64,000 bases of DNA from an uncultured Prevotellaceae bacterium (GTDB taxonomy: Bacteria > Bacteroidota > Bacteroidia > Bacteroidales > Muribaculaceae), in the NCBI GenBank assembly GCA_900318335.1, contig ONKF01000013.1, forward strand, positions 31,026 to 95,025, given 5' to 3'. The position numbers were made by a program, and so were the translations under genes. Positions 36,033 through 44,763 of this stretch are shown here, one piece after another. The notes beneath the pieces are model-generated. The model ran no database searches. It was not told where the DNA came from and saw nothing but the letters and a program-made list of their open reading frames with translations. How positions within the stretch are numbered: the stretch's first letter is position 1; each line of letters begins with the position of its first letter.

Positions 36033-36289
36033 CTTGCACTTACCGAAGCGACGTTGTCATGACTCTCTATAAATCTCGCGGCCCCGGTCCCCCAATACAT
36101 TTAGTGGGGGTTAAAATCTCAAAAAAAAAATCCGCAATGTAACGTTTGTCGACGTTCATCGAAAACACGGAGGATTTCGAGGCGCTTTCCCTAGGGCTTG
36201 GTTTCTTTTTAATGTATTCATCATCGTTTATTAATAAAGTATTACGATAGACCGATCAAGCCATGACAGGCACGGCCCACTCGGGATTG

Positions 36290-36297
36290 CAAAATTA
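36290..36297 (-). promoter_or_regulatory. Possible -7 box for HTH gene A
   Basis: TAATTTTG on the minus strand about 340 bases before the gene. No matching -33 TTTG was found, so this is weaker than the promoters of copies B and C. Confidence 0.35.
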
Positions 36298-36342
36298 CTG
36301 CTTATTGTAGCTGCATGTTACTCACGCGTATTGCAGAAAATA

Positions 36343-36585
36343 CTACACATCCGTTGAATTTTTTTCACCGCCATCACAGTTCCCCAGGCCTTGGCAAAAG
36401 AGCATGAAGAAGTTACGGTTCAACACGGCACAGATGCGTTGCAACAGTATCGTGTCAATCCCCTCGCGCTTAAAGATGTTATAAACGTTGGTACGATCAC
36501 AGTGGAGGCGATGGGCCAACCACGTAGCGCCATGCCCTTGCCGGCGCAGCTCAGCTTCAATTTCTTTCCCGATGTGAATCGACAT
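36343..36585 (-). CDS. Mini helix-turn-helix protein B
   Basis: Paralogue of A and C, 80 residues from MSIHIGKEIEAELRRQ at 36585. The HTH core (GATWLAHRLHCDRTNVYNIFKREGIDTILLQRICAVL) and NRNFFMLFCQ are nearly the same as in copy C, also at DNA level, which points to recent duplication. An in-frame ATG at 36657 would extend into the unrelated leader and is not used. The acidic C-terminus (NCDGGEKNSTDV) is variable among copies. Confidence 0.8.
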   Translation of the reverse strand: MSIHIGKEIEAELRRQGHGATWLAHRLHCDRTNVYNIFKREGIDTILLQRICAVLNRNFFMLFCQGLGNCDGGEKNSTDV

Positions 36586-36679
36586 TGCAGTATAAACAAC
36601 GATCGCAACGGCTCCCTTGTAGCGACCATCCAGATTACACAAGAGCATGGGAGCCAAGTGGGCATTCTACAATCCACCC

Positions 36680-36711
36680 CTATTCCTAATGCTGCACGGC
36701 ATTAGGAATAG
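36680..36711 (-). other. Hairpin in the leader of HTH gene B
   Basis: CTATTCCTAATGC (36680-36692) and GCATTAGGAATAG (36699-36711) form a perfect 13-bp stem with a 6-base loop, 94 bases upstream of gene B. The rest of 36586-36890 holds no gene. Confidence 0.75.
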
Positions 36712-36890
36712 ACTTTCATGTATGGGCACATTTCGCCCACCCACTACGCTTTAATTGAAAGATACATTATGATTATTTTGATGTCACAACTGTGTCTCTC
36801 GACATCGTTAGGACATCATCATTCATACTATAACAATATTTTTCCTTGAGGAAATTCATTTTGCTTATATACCGCTATTCTTAAGCGTTG

Positions 36891-36922
36891 CAAAAATACT
36901 CATTTCTCCCAAAATTTACAAA
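36891..36922 (-). promoter_or_regulatory. Promoter for HTH gene B
   Basis: TTTG (complement of 36919-36922) and TATTTTTG (complement of 36891-36898) are 20 bases apart on the minus strand. The transcript would carry a leader of about 300 bases. Confidence 0.6.
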
Positions 36923-36928
36923 CACATC

Positions 36929-36951
36929 AGTGTGGAATATTTTTCCACACT
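36929..36951 (-). terminator. Hairpin after HTH gene C
   Basis: AGTGTGGAA (36929-36937) and TTCCACACT (36943-36951) form a perfect 9-bp stem with loop TATTT, 20 bases after gene C and directly in front of the gene B promoter. The tail is only moderately T-rich. Confidence 0.55.
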
Positions 36952-36971
36952 ATTCTATGTTGTCGCATCCG

Positions 36972-37202
36972 TTAATCTTTTTCACCGCCGTCACAGTCTC
37001 CCATGCCCTGGCAAAAGAGCGTAAAAAAGTTACGGTTCAACACGGCACCGATGCGTTGCAGCAGTATCGTGTCGATTCCCTCGCGCTTGAAGATGTTATA
37101 AACGTTGGTACGATCACAGTGGAGGCGATTGGCCAACCACGTAGCGCCACGCCCTTGCCGGCGCAGCTCAACTTCAATTTCTTTCCCGATGTGAATCATC
37201 AT
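36972..37202 (-). CDS. Mini helix-turn-helix protein C
   Basis: Third paralogue, 76 residues (MMIHIGKEIEVELRRQ; the second ATG at 37199 is equally possible). The core GATWLANRLHCDRTNVYNIFKREGIDTILLQRIGAVL differs from copy B by only a few residues. Its leader of about 410 bases with two strong hairpins is the longest of the three. Confidence 0.8.
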   Translation of the reverse strand: MMIHIGKEIEVELRRQGRGATWLANRLHCDRTNVYNIFKREGIDTILLQRIGAVLNRNFFTLFCQGMGDCDGGEKD

Positions 37203-37217
37203 ACTCGTCCGAATCTC

Positions 37218-37239
37218 TTGCAGCAGTTTCCTGCTGCAA
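37218..37239 (-). other. Leader hairpin 1 of HTH gene C
   Basis: TTGCAGCAG (37218-37226) and CTGCTGCAA (37231-37239) form a perfect 9-bp stem with a 4-base loop only 15 bases before the gene C start, close enough to affect ribosome access. Confidence 0.65.
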
Positions 37240-37305
37240 CTTGGTTAATATTTCATCAGTATGAGAACAAAAAAAGTTCTCTCCAGCCAGTCTTGACTCT
37301 CAATA

Positions 37306-37343
37306 TGAATGTCCGGAACCTCGTGCGAGGTTCCGAACATTCA
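37306..37343 (-). other. Leader hairpin 2 of HTH gene C
   Basis: Arms 37306-37323 and 37326-37343 pair at 17 of 18 positions with almost no loop (CG-TG-CG). Downstream TTCATCGAAAA (37340-37350) recurs in the leader of gene A (near 36155). The remaining 37344-37618 shows no gene. Confidence 0.7.
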
Positions 37344-37618
37344 TCGAAAATCTCGACACGAGAGGGCATAGTTATCCCTTGCTCCTTATTCCATAATTAC
37401 TATAATTTGAGAATCAAGCCCTTAAAAAGAACTCTGATTCCATACCAATAAAACATATCATCCAAGACTTAGCTTGGCGGACGATAGATGATATTCATTT
37501 TCTTCGAGTATTAAAATGAAGTTAATAATGCTAATTAATCAATGCCAGAGCAACTGGCGCCCGTGTACTGTCTGCCCCCTTGGCATCCAGTCCAAATGGC
37601 CTCATTTGCCCGGCACTA

Positions 37619-37650
37619 CAAAGATACTTCTATCTTTCCAGAATCACAAA
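37619..37650 (-). promoter_or_regulatory. Promoter for HTH gene C
   Basis: TTTG (complement of 37647-37650) and TATCTTTG (complement of 37619-37626) are 20 bases apart on the minus strand, more than 400 bases from the gene. Confidence 0.6.
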
Positions 37651-37733
37651 CAATAAGCGTAGAAAAAATTTCTACAATCGCGACATCGCCGCGAAAAAAT
37701 GACATCCATGACTTTACTTTTATGAGAAAATTG

Positions 37734-37741
37734 TAACTTTG
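37734..37741 (+). promoter_or_regulatory. -7 box for aminopeptidase P gene
   Basis: TAACTTTG, 46 bases before the ATG at 37787; it decides against a TTG start at 37739. Confidence 0.5.
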
Positions 37742-37786
37742 CGGGTTAGTTCATCAAACGAGAAACAATACAAACCTAATATTACA

Positions 37787-39568
37787 ATGAGTAGAGAGAC
37801 TTTTCCTCATCTTGAGGCGTTGCGCGAGGAGATGCGCCGCATGAACATCGATGCCGTCATCATTCCCGGCACCGACCCGCATCAGAGTGAATACATCTGT
37901 GACCACTGGAAATTCCGCGATTGGATAAGCGGCTTCACGGGCAGCAACGGCACCGCTGTGGTGACCCTGGACCAGGCCGCCCTGTGGACCGATTCCCGCT
38001 ATTTCCTGCAAGCCGGCATCGAGCTTGAGGACAGCGGATTTGTAATGATGAAGGAGAACATGGGCAACGACCCGACCATCCACGAGTGGCTGCGACAAGT
38101 TCTCGAGGAGGACTCGGTTATCGCCATCGACGGCCGTCTGTACAATGCCCAGGAGGCCAACCAGCTGGAACGCTTCTGTGGCGAGAACGGCTTCATGCTC
38201 GTCACCGAGTTCTACCCCGCCGACCGCATCTGGGAAGACCGCCCTGCACGCCCCAGCGAGCCAGCCTATGTCCACGATGTACAATATGCCGGCGAGGAGG
38301 CTACCGACAAGATTGAGCGCTTGCTCAATGTGCTGGAGGACATCGACGCCACAGCGATGTTGGTCACCGCACTCGACGACATTGCCTGGCTGCTGAACCT
38401 GCGCGGCAACGATGTTGCGTTCACTCCCGTGGCCATCGCGTTTGCCTATATTTCCAATAAGGACAAATCCCTCTTTATCGACGAGAACAAGTTGACCGAC
38501 GAGGTGCGCCAGCACCTCAAGGCCTGTGGCATCAGGGTGCGCGAATATGACGATGTGGTGCGCTACCTGGAGCGCGTGAGCGAGCACGAAGTGGTCCTCA
38601 TCGACCCCAACCGCGTGAGCGACACCCTCGCCAACGCCCTGCCCTGCCAGAAGGTTTACTACCGTTCACCTATCACCGACCTCAAGTGCATCAAGAACGA
38701 AGTGCAAATCGAGGGTTTCCGCCACGCCATGGAACGCGATGGCGCTGCCCTGGTCCGCTTGTTCAAGTGGATTGAGGAGATGGCTCCCACGGATACCATC
38801 AACGAGGTGGACGTATGGAACAAGGGAATGGAATTCCGCGCCCAGCAAGAGCTGTACCGTGAGGACAGCTTCGCCATGATCTGCGGCTACAAGGAGCACG
38901 GCGCCATCGTCCACTATGAAGCGACCGACGAGAGCGCAGCCACCCTGCACGGCGAGGGTATCCTGCTCGTGGACAGCGGCGCCCAATATCTGGACGGCAC
39001 CACCGACATCACCCGCACCATCACCTTAGGAAATCCGACGCCACAAGAGAAGCACGATTTCACCCTCGTGCTCAAGGGACACCTGGCCCTGCAACGCGCC
39101 AAATTCCCCGTGGGCACCACTGGCTGCCAGCTCGACGTGCTCGCCCGCATGCCGCTGTGGCAAGAGGCCATGACCTATGGTCACGGGACGGGTCACGGCG
39201 TGGGTCACTTCCTGGGCTGCCACGAGGGACCGCAGAGCATACGCACAAACCTGGCCGACGTGAAACTGGTTCCCGGCATGGTCACCAGCAACGAGCCTGG
39301 CCTGTACAAGACGGGCGAATATGGCATCCGCACCGAGAACCTGCTGCTCACCATCGAGGCCGAAAAGACCGATGAGTTCGGCAACTTCCTCACATTTGAG
39401 CCGCTGACGCTCTACCCCTACGACCTGGAACTTATCGACCGCTCGATGCTCACCGACGAGGAGGTAGCTCAGATCAACGACTATCACCGCATGGTGCGCG
39501 AGCGTATCACTCCACTTCTCAATGCCGACGAAGCCGCCTGGCTCGCCAACAAAACCCGCGAGATTTAA
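37787..39568 (+). CDS. Xaa-Pro aminopeptidase (M24B)
   Basis: Cytoplasmic aminopeptidase P that removes N-terminal residues before proline, 593 residues. Two creatinase-like N-terminal domains (PGTDPHQSEY, FTGSNGTAVV, LWTDSRYF) precede the pita-bread domain. All five metal ligands are present: D396 (VDSGAQY), D407 (TTDITRT), H470 (GTGHGVGH), E503 (SNEPGLY) and E517 (RTENLL). The start at 37787 is favoured because the promoter box lies at the longer alternative. Eukaryote-like three-domain form, as in other Bacteroidetes. Confidence 0.93.
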   Translation: MSRETFPHLEALREEMRRMNIDAVIIPGTDPHQSEYICDHWKFRDWISGFTGSNGTAVVTLDQAALWTDSRYFLQAGIELEDSGFVMMKENMGNDPTIHEWLRQVLEEDSVIAIDGRLYNAQEANQLERFCGENGFMLVTEFYPADRIWEDRPARPSEPAYVHDVQYAGEEATDKIERLLNVLEDIDATAMLVTALDDIAWLLNLRGNDVAFTPVAIAFAYISNKDKSLFIDENKLTDEVRQHLKACGIRVREYDDVVRYLERVSEHEVVLIDPNRVSDTLANALPCQKVYYRSPITDLKCIKNEVQIEGFRHAMERDGAALVRLFKWIEEMAPTDTINEVDVWNKGMEFRAQQELYREDSFAMICGYKEHGAIVHYEATDESAATLHGEGILLVDSGAQYLDGTTDITRTITLGNPTPQEKHDFTLVLKGHLALQRAKFPVGTTGCQLDVLARMPLWQEAMTYGHGTGHGVGHFLGCHEGPQSIRTNLADVKLVPGMVTSNEPGLYKTGEYGIRTENLLLTIEAEKTDEFGNFLTFEPLTLYPYDLELIDRSMLTDEEVAQINDYHRMVRERITPLLNADEAAWLANKTREI

Positions 39569-39607
39569 TACCCTCTAAACTAAATAATCAAAACTTTATA
39601 CTGAATA

Positions 39608-40126
39608 ATGGCTATCATCAAGAAAGTTAGGGGCTACGAGCCCGTGATTGGAAAAAACTGTTTCCTGGCCGACAACGCAGTCGTTGTGGGCGACGTGACA
39701 ATGGGTAAAGACTGCAGCATCTGGTTCAACGCAGTGCTGCGCGGTGATGTGAACACCATCACCATCGGCAACCGTGTCAACATTCAAGATAACAGCGTGA
39801 TACACACGCTATATGAGAAATCGGTCACCGAAATCGGCAACGACGTTTCCATCGGCCACAACGTGGTCGTGCATGGTGCCAAGATTGGCGATATGGCGCT
39901 CATCGGCATGGGAAGCATCATTCTCGACCATGCTGAAATCGGCGAGGGTGCTATCATCGCCGCCGGCAGTGTCGTGCTGGGCGGAACCAAGGTGGGTCCT
40001 CACGAGTTGTGGGCAGGCTCTCCGGCCAAGTTCAAGAAAATGGTTGATCCCAAGCAGGCAAGCGAAATCAACGTGAAAATCGCCAAGAACTACCTGATGT
40101 ACTCCACCTGGTATGATCAGGAGTAA
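39608..40126 (+). CDS. Gamma-carbonic-anhydrase-like hexapeptide protein
   Basis: Left-handed beta-helix trimer-type protein of 172 residues with I-G-x-x-V hexapeptide repeats. H66, H84 and H89 (VIHT, GHNVVVHG) correspond to the three zinc ligands of the gamma-carbonic anhydrase family, so CO2 hydration or a related metal function is possible; many family members (YrdA, PaaY, CaiE) have other or unknown roles. It lies 39 bases after the aminopeptidase gene and may be cotranscribed. Confidence 0.85.
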   Translation: MAIIKKVRGYEPVIGKNCFLADNAVVVGDVTMGKDCSIWFNAVLRGDVNTITIGNRVNIQDNSVIHTLYEKSVTEIGNDVSIGHNVVVHGAKIGDMALIGMGSIILDHAEIGEGAIIAAGSVVLGGTKVGPHELWAGSPAKFKKMVDPKQASEINVKIAKNYLMYSTWYDQE

Positions 40127-40181
40127 GAACAGGCCCAAACCATAGTCCAAGAGACTGATTAACAAGAAACCAAAATTCAAG

Positions 40182-42116
40182 ATGAAAAAGTATTACTATA
40201 GCATGTTGACTATGATGGCACTCGTGCTGACGTTCTCGCCAGCACGGGCAGCCATCTATATGGTAGGCAACACGCCATTTGGCAACTGGAACCCGGGAAA
40301 TGGCGTCGAGATGGCCAATCAGGGCAACGGCACCTACACCTTTACAACCAGCATTAGCGGGACGGTATGGTTTGTCTTTGCCGACGGCCAGGACAGCGAC
40401 TGGAGTGTCTTTAACTCAACCTACCGTTACGGTCCGGCCAACGGCACCGAAGAAGTCGGTGTCGGGAACACCTATACAACCCAGAAGAGCAATAATAACC
40501 ACTCCTACAAATTCACAGGCAGCGGCAAGGATTACACCTTCACGTTCAACTTGTCGAACCTCACCTTCAGCATTGCCGAGTATCAAGAGCCACCGATGCC
40601 AGACCCCTTCAGCCTGAGTGTTGGCGACGTGAACGCTGATGGCGAAGTCACCATCGGTGATATCTCGGCCCTGCTCGACATCGTCTTGGGCGGGTTTGCC
40701 AACTATGACACCAAGAAACGCGCCGACGTCAACTATGACAACGAAATAACCATTGGTGACGTGTCCACGCTCATTGATATCCTGCTGGGCGGAGAATGGC
40801 CCGAGCCTGTCAAGGAGGGTTACGATTACGTGTGGGACGATGCCGCCATTCCCGAGGTTCACATCGATGTGAGACTGGGAGAATGGAACAGGCTGCTGGC
40901 CCTGTATGACGCCAACGCCTTCACTACCCAGTATGTCATGGCCACCCTCTCGTTTGTCAAGGACGGTGAGACCACAGTTATCGACAGTGTGGGCTTGCGT
41001 CTCAAGGGCAACACGTCACGCCGCCGCCCCGAGGGCCGCAACGGTGAAATCCACGTGCGCAACAATACCGACTGGCACCATGCCCACTTCGGCGTGAACC
41101 TGCGCAAGTATGTAGATGATGATGCCCACACCATCCAGGACGTGCGTAAACTGCACCTCAAGTGGTTCAAGGACGACCCCGCCTACGTGCGAGAGATGTT
41201 CTGCTATGAGTTGTTCAAACGCGCGGGCGTGTGGACTGCTGTGCGAGACAATTACTGCCGCCTGTGGATCCATGTCGAGGGCGACAGCAAGGAAGCCTAC
41301 TATGGTGTATATGAACTGATGGAGCCCATCGATAAGCGTTACCTCAAGGACCGCAAGACCCGATTCGGCGCCAGCAACGGATACCTGTGGAAATGCCGCA
41401 ACTCTGCAGCCGGACTTAACAACCCCAACGGGGACATCTGGTATGACGATGACAGCGACGACCGCCATGCCTACACCCTCGAGACCCAAACCGAGGAGTT
41501 TGACAGCGCACGCATCCAGCTCGTGGATTTCATGAACAAGTTGAGCAACCTCAACGACAACGACTTCTACACCTGGATTCAAGAGGTCACCGACATCGAC
41601 TTGTTGCTTAAGACCTATGCCGTCAACGTGGCCGTGGGCATGTGGGATGACTACTGGAACAATGCCAACAACTACTACATCTACTTTAACGCCAGGGGCT
41701 TGACCGGTTATAAGTTCTTCTTCATCCCTTACGACTATGACAACACGTTGGGCACCAGTTTGAGGTGTGGTGTGCAGGATGATTCAGGACGGCAAAACCC
41801 TCTCAACTGGGGCAATGACAACAACCGCCTGATAGCGCGTATCCTCAAGTTCAACGACTTCAGGGCCAAGTATATCGCTTATCTCAAGGAATTGATCGAC
41901 GCCAAGAACGCCCTGATGGACCGCGCATCGTCCCAAGCCCGCATCCGCTCGTGGCAGAGCATGATTGAGCCCTATGTTGACAACGACACGGGCGAAGACA
42001 CCGTCATCGAGGACAAGCCGGCCCCATGGGGTAACCACAGCGAGTACACGTTGTTGAAGAACGGCAGTGACAACTTCTTTACTGTCAAGGCCGCCGCAAT
42101 CAACGCCCTGCAATAA
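40182..42116 (+). CDS. Secreted CotH-kinase-family protein with internal dockerin-like pair
   Basis: Exported protein of 644 residues. A signal peptide (1-22, ending ARAAI) is followed by a small beta module (about 24-130, MVGNTPFGNWNPG) like the starch-binding or CBM-type domains of Sus proteins. Two EF-hand-like repeats follow (about 147-206, GDVNADGEVTIGD and ADVNYDNEITIGD), then a CotH domain (about 220-640) with VYELMEPIDKRYL and IPYDYDNTLG. CotH proteins can be protein kinases, and CotH-dockerin combinations are known in cellulosome-type systems. The substrate here is unknown. The same dockerin-like pair occurs in four other proteins of this window. Confidence 0.85.
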   Translation: MKKYYYSMLTMMALVLTFSPARAAIYMVGNTPFGNWNPGNGVEMANQGNGTYTFTTSISGTVWFVFADGQDSDWSVFNSTYRYGPANGTEEVGVGNTYTTQKSNNNHSYKFTGSGKDYTFTFNLSNLTFSIAEYQEPPMPDPFSLSVGDVNADGEVTIGDISALLDIVLGGFANYDTKKRADVNYDNEITIGDVSTLIDILLGGEWPEPVKEGYDYVWDDAAIPEVHIDVRLGEWNRLLALYDANAFTTQYVMATLSFVKDGETTVIDSVGLRLKGNTSRRRPEGRNGEIHVRNNTDWHHAHFGVNLRKYVDDDAHTIQDVRKLHLKWFKDDPAYVREMFCYELFKRAGVWTAVRDNYCRLWIHVEGDSKEAYYGVYELMEPIDKRYLKDRKTRFGASNGYLWKCRNSAAGLNNPNGDIWYDDDSDDRHAYTLETQTEEFDSARIQLVDFMNKLSNLNDNDFYTWIQEVTDIDLLLKTYAVNVAVGMWDDYWNNANNYYIYFNARGLTGYKFFFIPYDYDNTLGTSLRCGVQDDSGRQNPLNWGNDNNRLIARILKFNDFRAKYIAYLKELIDAKNALMDRASSQARIRSWQSMIEPYVDNDTGEDTVIEDKPAPWGNHSEYTLLKNGSDNFFTVKAAAINALQ

Positions 42117-42214
42117 CGCGCTGGCGCCACAAGGCAGTGAAGGGGCCATGTGTATTCCGTCTCCCGGTGGCGAGAAATTCAGCGATTCTGTTCATGAAAT
42201 CGGGAAATAATGAG

Positions 42215-42222
42215 TAAGTTTG
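42215..42222 (+). promoter_or_regulatory. -7 box for the O-acyltransferase pair
   Basis: TAAGTTTG, 36 bases before the MBOAT start codon; no matching -33 seen. Confidence 0.4.
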
Positions 42223-42257
42223 CACCCGCATTATCATGAGTCGCCAACCCAAGCTAT

Positions 42258-43700
42258 ATGCTTTTTAATTCTTTAGAGTTCCTGGTATTCCTGCCGATAG
42301 TATTCCTGCTCTATTGGTTCGTCTTCCGCAAGCATCAGTGGCAAAATCTGCTTGTGGTGGTGGCGAGCTATGTGTTCTATGGATGGTGGGACTGGCGTTT
42401 CTTGATACTTATTGCCATCACGTCGCTCAGCAGCTTTGCGAGCGGATTGCTGATTGAACGCTTTGAGAGCCAGCGCAATAGACAACGCTGGGTGAGTGCC
42501 GCTAATATCGTGTTGAACGTGGCCATACTCGGCGCATTCAAGTATTTCAACTTTTTTGTCGAGAATTTTGAGCGCCTGGTCGGTTCATGGGGATGGCAGC
42601 TGGATTGCGTGACCATGCAGATCATACTTCCTGTCGGCATCAGTTTCTACACATTCCAGGCACTGAGCTACTCCATCGACGTTTACCAGAAGAGGTTACC
42701 AGCCACCCACAATGCCGTGGAGTTTTTTGCCTACATCAGCTTTTTCCCTCAACTGGTGGCGGGTCCCATTGAGCGGGCCACCAACCTCTTGCCGCAATTC
42801 CAGCGTCAACGGCAATTTGACTACGGCATGGCGGTGGATGGATGCCGACAGATGCTGTGGGGTTTTTTCAAGAAGCTGGTGATTGCCGATAATTGCGCCG
42901 TAGTGGTGAACGAGTACTGGAACGACTATGCACAACTTCCCGGCACAGCACTAATCCTGCTTGCTGTGCTGTTCACCATTCAAATCTATTGCGACTTCTC
43001 GGGTTACTCGGACATCGCTATCGGGTGCGCACGCCTGTTTGGCTTCAATCTGATGCGGAACTTCGACAACCCCTATTTCTCCCGCAGCATGCCTGAATTC
43101 TGGAGGCGGTGGCACATCTCGTTAATCAGCTGGTTCCGCGACTACATCTACATCCCGCTTGGCGGCAACCGCGGCAAGCAGTGGAAAACCATCCGCAACA
43201 TCTACATCGTCTGGGCCATCAGCGGCCTGTGGCACGGGGCGAATTGGACATTTATCTGCTGGGGACTGTATCACGGCACATTATTGGCCATTTACAACCT
43301 GCTTGGCATCAAGGGCAAGGCACAGGACAGCTTGTCCTCCCAGCGCCTTTTTCCTGGTTTTAAGGCCCTGGGGCAGATGACACTTACATTTGCCCTTGCC
43401 ACCATCGGCTGGGTGATCTTCCGTGCCGAGTCGATGACCCAAGCCGCAGATTTCTTCTCGGCCCTCATGACCAACCGTTTTTATGACCCGTCAATGACCC
43501 GTGGCATCACCATTGCTGCAGCAGGATTTGTGCTGCTGTTTATCGAGTGGCTGCAACGCAACAAACAACACGCCCTACAGTTCACGGGCAGAAAGCCCTT
43601 TAACCACGCTATCGTCCGCTGGGGCATCTATTATCTGCTCCTCTTGCTGATCAACAAATACTCGAGTGAAGGTCAAACGTTTATTTATTTCCAGTTCTGA
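42258..43700 (+). CDS. MBOAT O-acyltransferase (AlgI/DltB-like)
   Basis: Inner-membrane acyltransferase of 480 residues with about ten membrane helices that moves an acyl group from a cytoplasmic donor towards an exported glycan. Characteristic blocks are VVASYVFYGWWDWRF, LPVGISFYTFQALSYSIDVY, FFPQLVAGPIERA and the catalytic H326 in GLWHGANWTF. A partner gene follows after 4 bases, the typical AlgI/AlgJ or DltB/DltD arrangement. Acetyl transfer to an extracellular polysaccharide or peptidoglycan is most likely; the target is not visible. Confidence 0.92.
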   Translation: MLFNSLEFLVFLPIVFLLYWFVFRKHQWQNLLVVVASYVFYGWWDWRFLILIAITSLSSFASGLLIERFESQRNRQRWVSAANIVLNVAILGAFKYFNFFVENFERLVGSWGWQLDCVTMQIILPVGISFYTFQALSYSIDVYQKRLPATHNAVEFFAYISFFPQLVAGPIERATNLLPQFQRQRQFDYGMAVDGCRQMLWGFFKKLVIADNCAVVVNEYWNDYAQLPGTALILLAVLFTIQIYCDFSGYSDIAIGCARLFGFNLMRNFDNPYFSRSMPEFWRRWHISLISWFRDYIYIPLGGNRGKQWKTIRNIYIVWAISGLWHGANWTFICWGLYHGTLLAIYNLLGIKGKAQDSLSSQRLFPGFKALGQMTLTFALATIGWVIFRAESMTQAADFFSALMTNRFYDPSMTRGITIAAAGFVLLFIEWLQRNKQHALQFTGRKPFNHAIVRWGIYYLLLLLINKYSSEGQTFIYFQF

Positions 43701-43704
43701 CACG

Positions 43705-44706
43705 ATGAGACGATTCCTGAGAAAAATAGCGTTATTCTTCCTGCCACTGGTGGTTCTGCTGATTTGTTATGTCATCTTGGACCCCTTCAAGGTGATATGG
43801 CATTATGACAACTACCGTGCCCACCCCGACGGGGTATCGCTGAACAGGGGTTTTGTCTCGGCCATGACCTATAAACAACAGTACCCGACCTACCATTATG
43901 ACTCCTTTATCTTCGGCAATTCGCGCAGCCTGTTTTATCAGGTCGCCGAATGGAAGAAGCATCTCCCCGATTCGGCAACCTGTTATCATTTCTCGACTGC
44001 GGGTGGTTCAATCAGGGGCTTGTATGACGAAATAAAGTATATCGATGATTGTGGAGAAAAACTCAACAACGTGCTCATCGTGCTTGACCATCAGATCCTG
44101 AACAAAATGGATTCACGTGGTCCATATCACGCCACCCCACCTCTACTGACTGGATACCGCAACTGGTTCACTTTTCATGCCAATTTCATCAAGACCTGGT
44201 GCAATATCGACTTCCTGCGCTATTGGGCAGAATACAAGGCGACTGGCGTTTTCAAGGGCTACATGAACAAACACCTTGAGAATAGTGACGGATATGGCTA
44301 CGACCCCATCACCAACGAGGAATCCCTAGATCGCAATGACAGCCTGATTGCAGCGGGCTCGTATTACGACGCGAAGAAAATCAAGGAATTTGCCCATTAT
44401 CAGCACCCAGCGGTATCCCCCATCCTGCTGACCGCCGAGGCCAAGAAAGTGCTGACAGACATCCGTGAGATTTTCACAAGGCACAACACGTCGTACAGAA
44501 TTGTGATCAGCCCGCTGTATGACCAATTCCAACTGAATCCCGAAGACGAGAAGGCGCTCAGAGCCATCTTTGGTGACGACTGCGTTTTCAATTTCTCGGG
44601 AATTAACAAGTGGACCACCGATTACCACAATTATTACGAAGTATCACACTACAGGCCCCATGTAGCCAGCGAAATCATGGACAGCATCTATTCAGGAAAA
44701 CGATAG
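43705..44706 (+). CDS. SGNH/DltD-like partner of the MBOAT acyltransferase
   Basis: Membrane-anchored protein of 333 residues. An N-terminal helix (about 6-26) is followed by a periplasmic domain with FIFGNSRSLFY, similar to the GDSR/GNSR block of DltD and AlgJ-like proteins, and a C-terminal HYRPHVASEI that can supply the catalytic histidine. Start 43705 is chosen just after the MBOAT stop; an earlier ATG at 43666 lies inside that gene. It would pass the acyl group from the MBOAT protein to the final acceptor. Confidence 0.75.
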   Translation: MRRFLRKIALFFLPLVVLLICYVILDPFKVIWHYDNYRAHPDGVSLNRGFVSAMTYKQQYPTYHYDSFIFGNSRSLFYQVAEWKKHLPDSATCYHFSTAGGSIRGLYDEIKYIDDCGEKLNNVLIVLDHQILNKMDSRGPYHATPPLLTGYRNWFTFHANFIKTWCNIDFLRYWAEYKATGVFKGYMNKHLENSDGYGYDPITNEESLDRNDSLIAAGSYYDAKKIKEFAHYQHPAVSPILLTAEAKKVLTDIREIFTRHNTSYRIVISPLYDQFQLNPEDEKALRAIFGDDCVFNFSGINKWTTDYHNYYEVSHYRPHVASEIMDSIYSGKR

Positions 44707-44737
44707 GTGACTCATAGCACACGCATGAATCACCTAT
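44703..44737. terminator. Hairpin between the acylation pair and dnaX
   Basis: ATAGGTGA (44703-44710) pairs with TCACCTAT (44730-44737), with an inner TCAT/ATGA extension. The TAG stop lies in the left arm. Placed between convergent genes; the T run is weak. Confidence 0.5.
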
Positions 44738-44763
44738 TGTCTAAATCTCAATAAAGCGCCACC

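Noticed and set aside
36032-36342. Possible RNA gene such as a tRNA or riboswitch in the gene-free stretch
   Set aside because: No cloverleaf or known riboswitch pattern was recognised; only isolated hairpins could be supported.
35594-37400. CRISPR-like array
   Set aside because: The repeats are three 230-base gene copies of unequal spacing, not short regular repeats, and there is no cas gene.
36391-37451. Plus-strand open frames across the HTH region
   Set aside because: They run antisense to the HTH genes; the minus-strand frames carry the conserved HTH core and fit the promoters.
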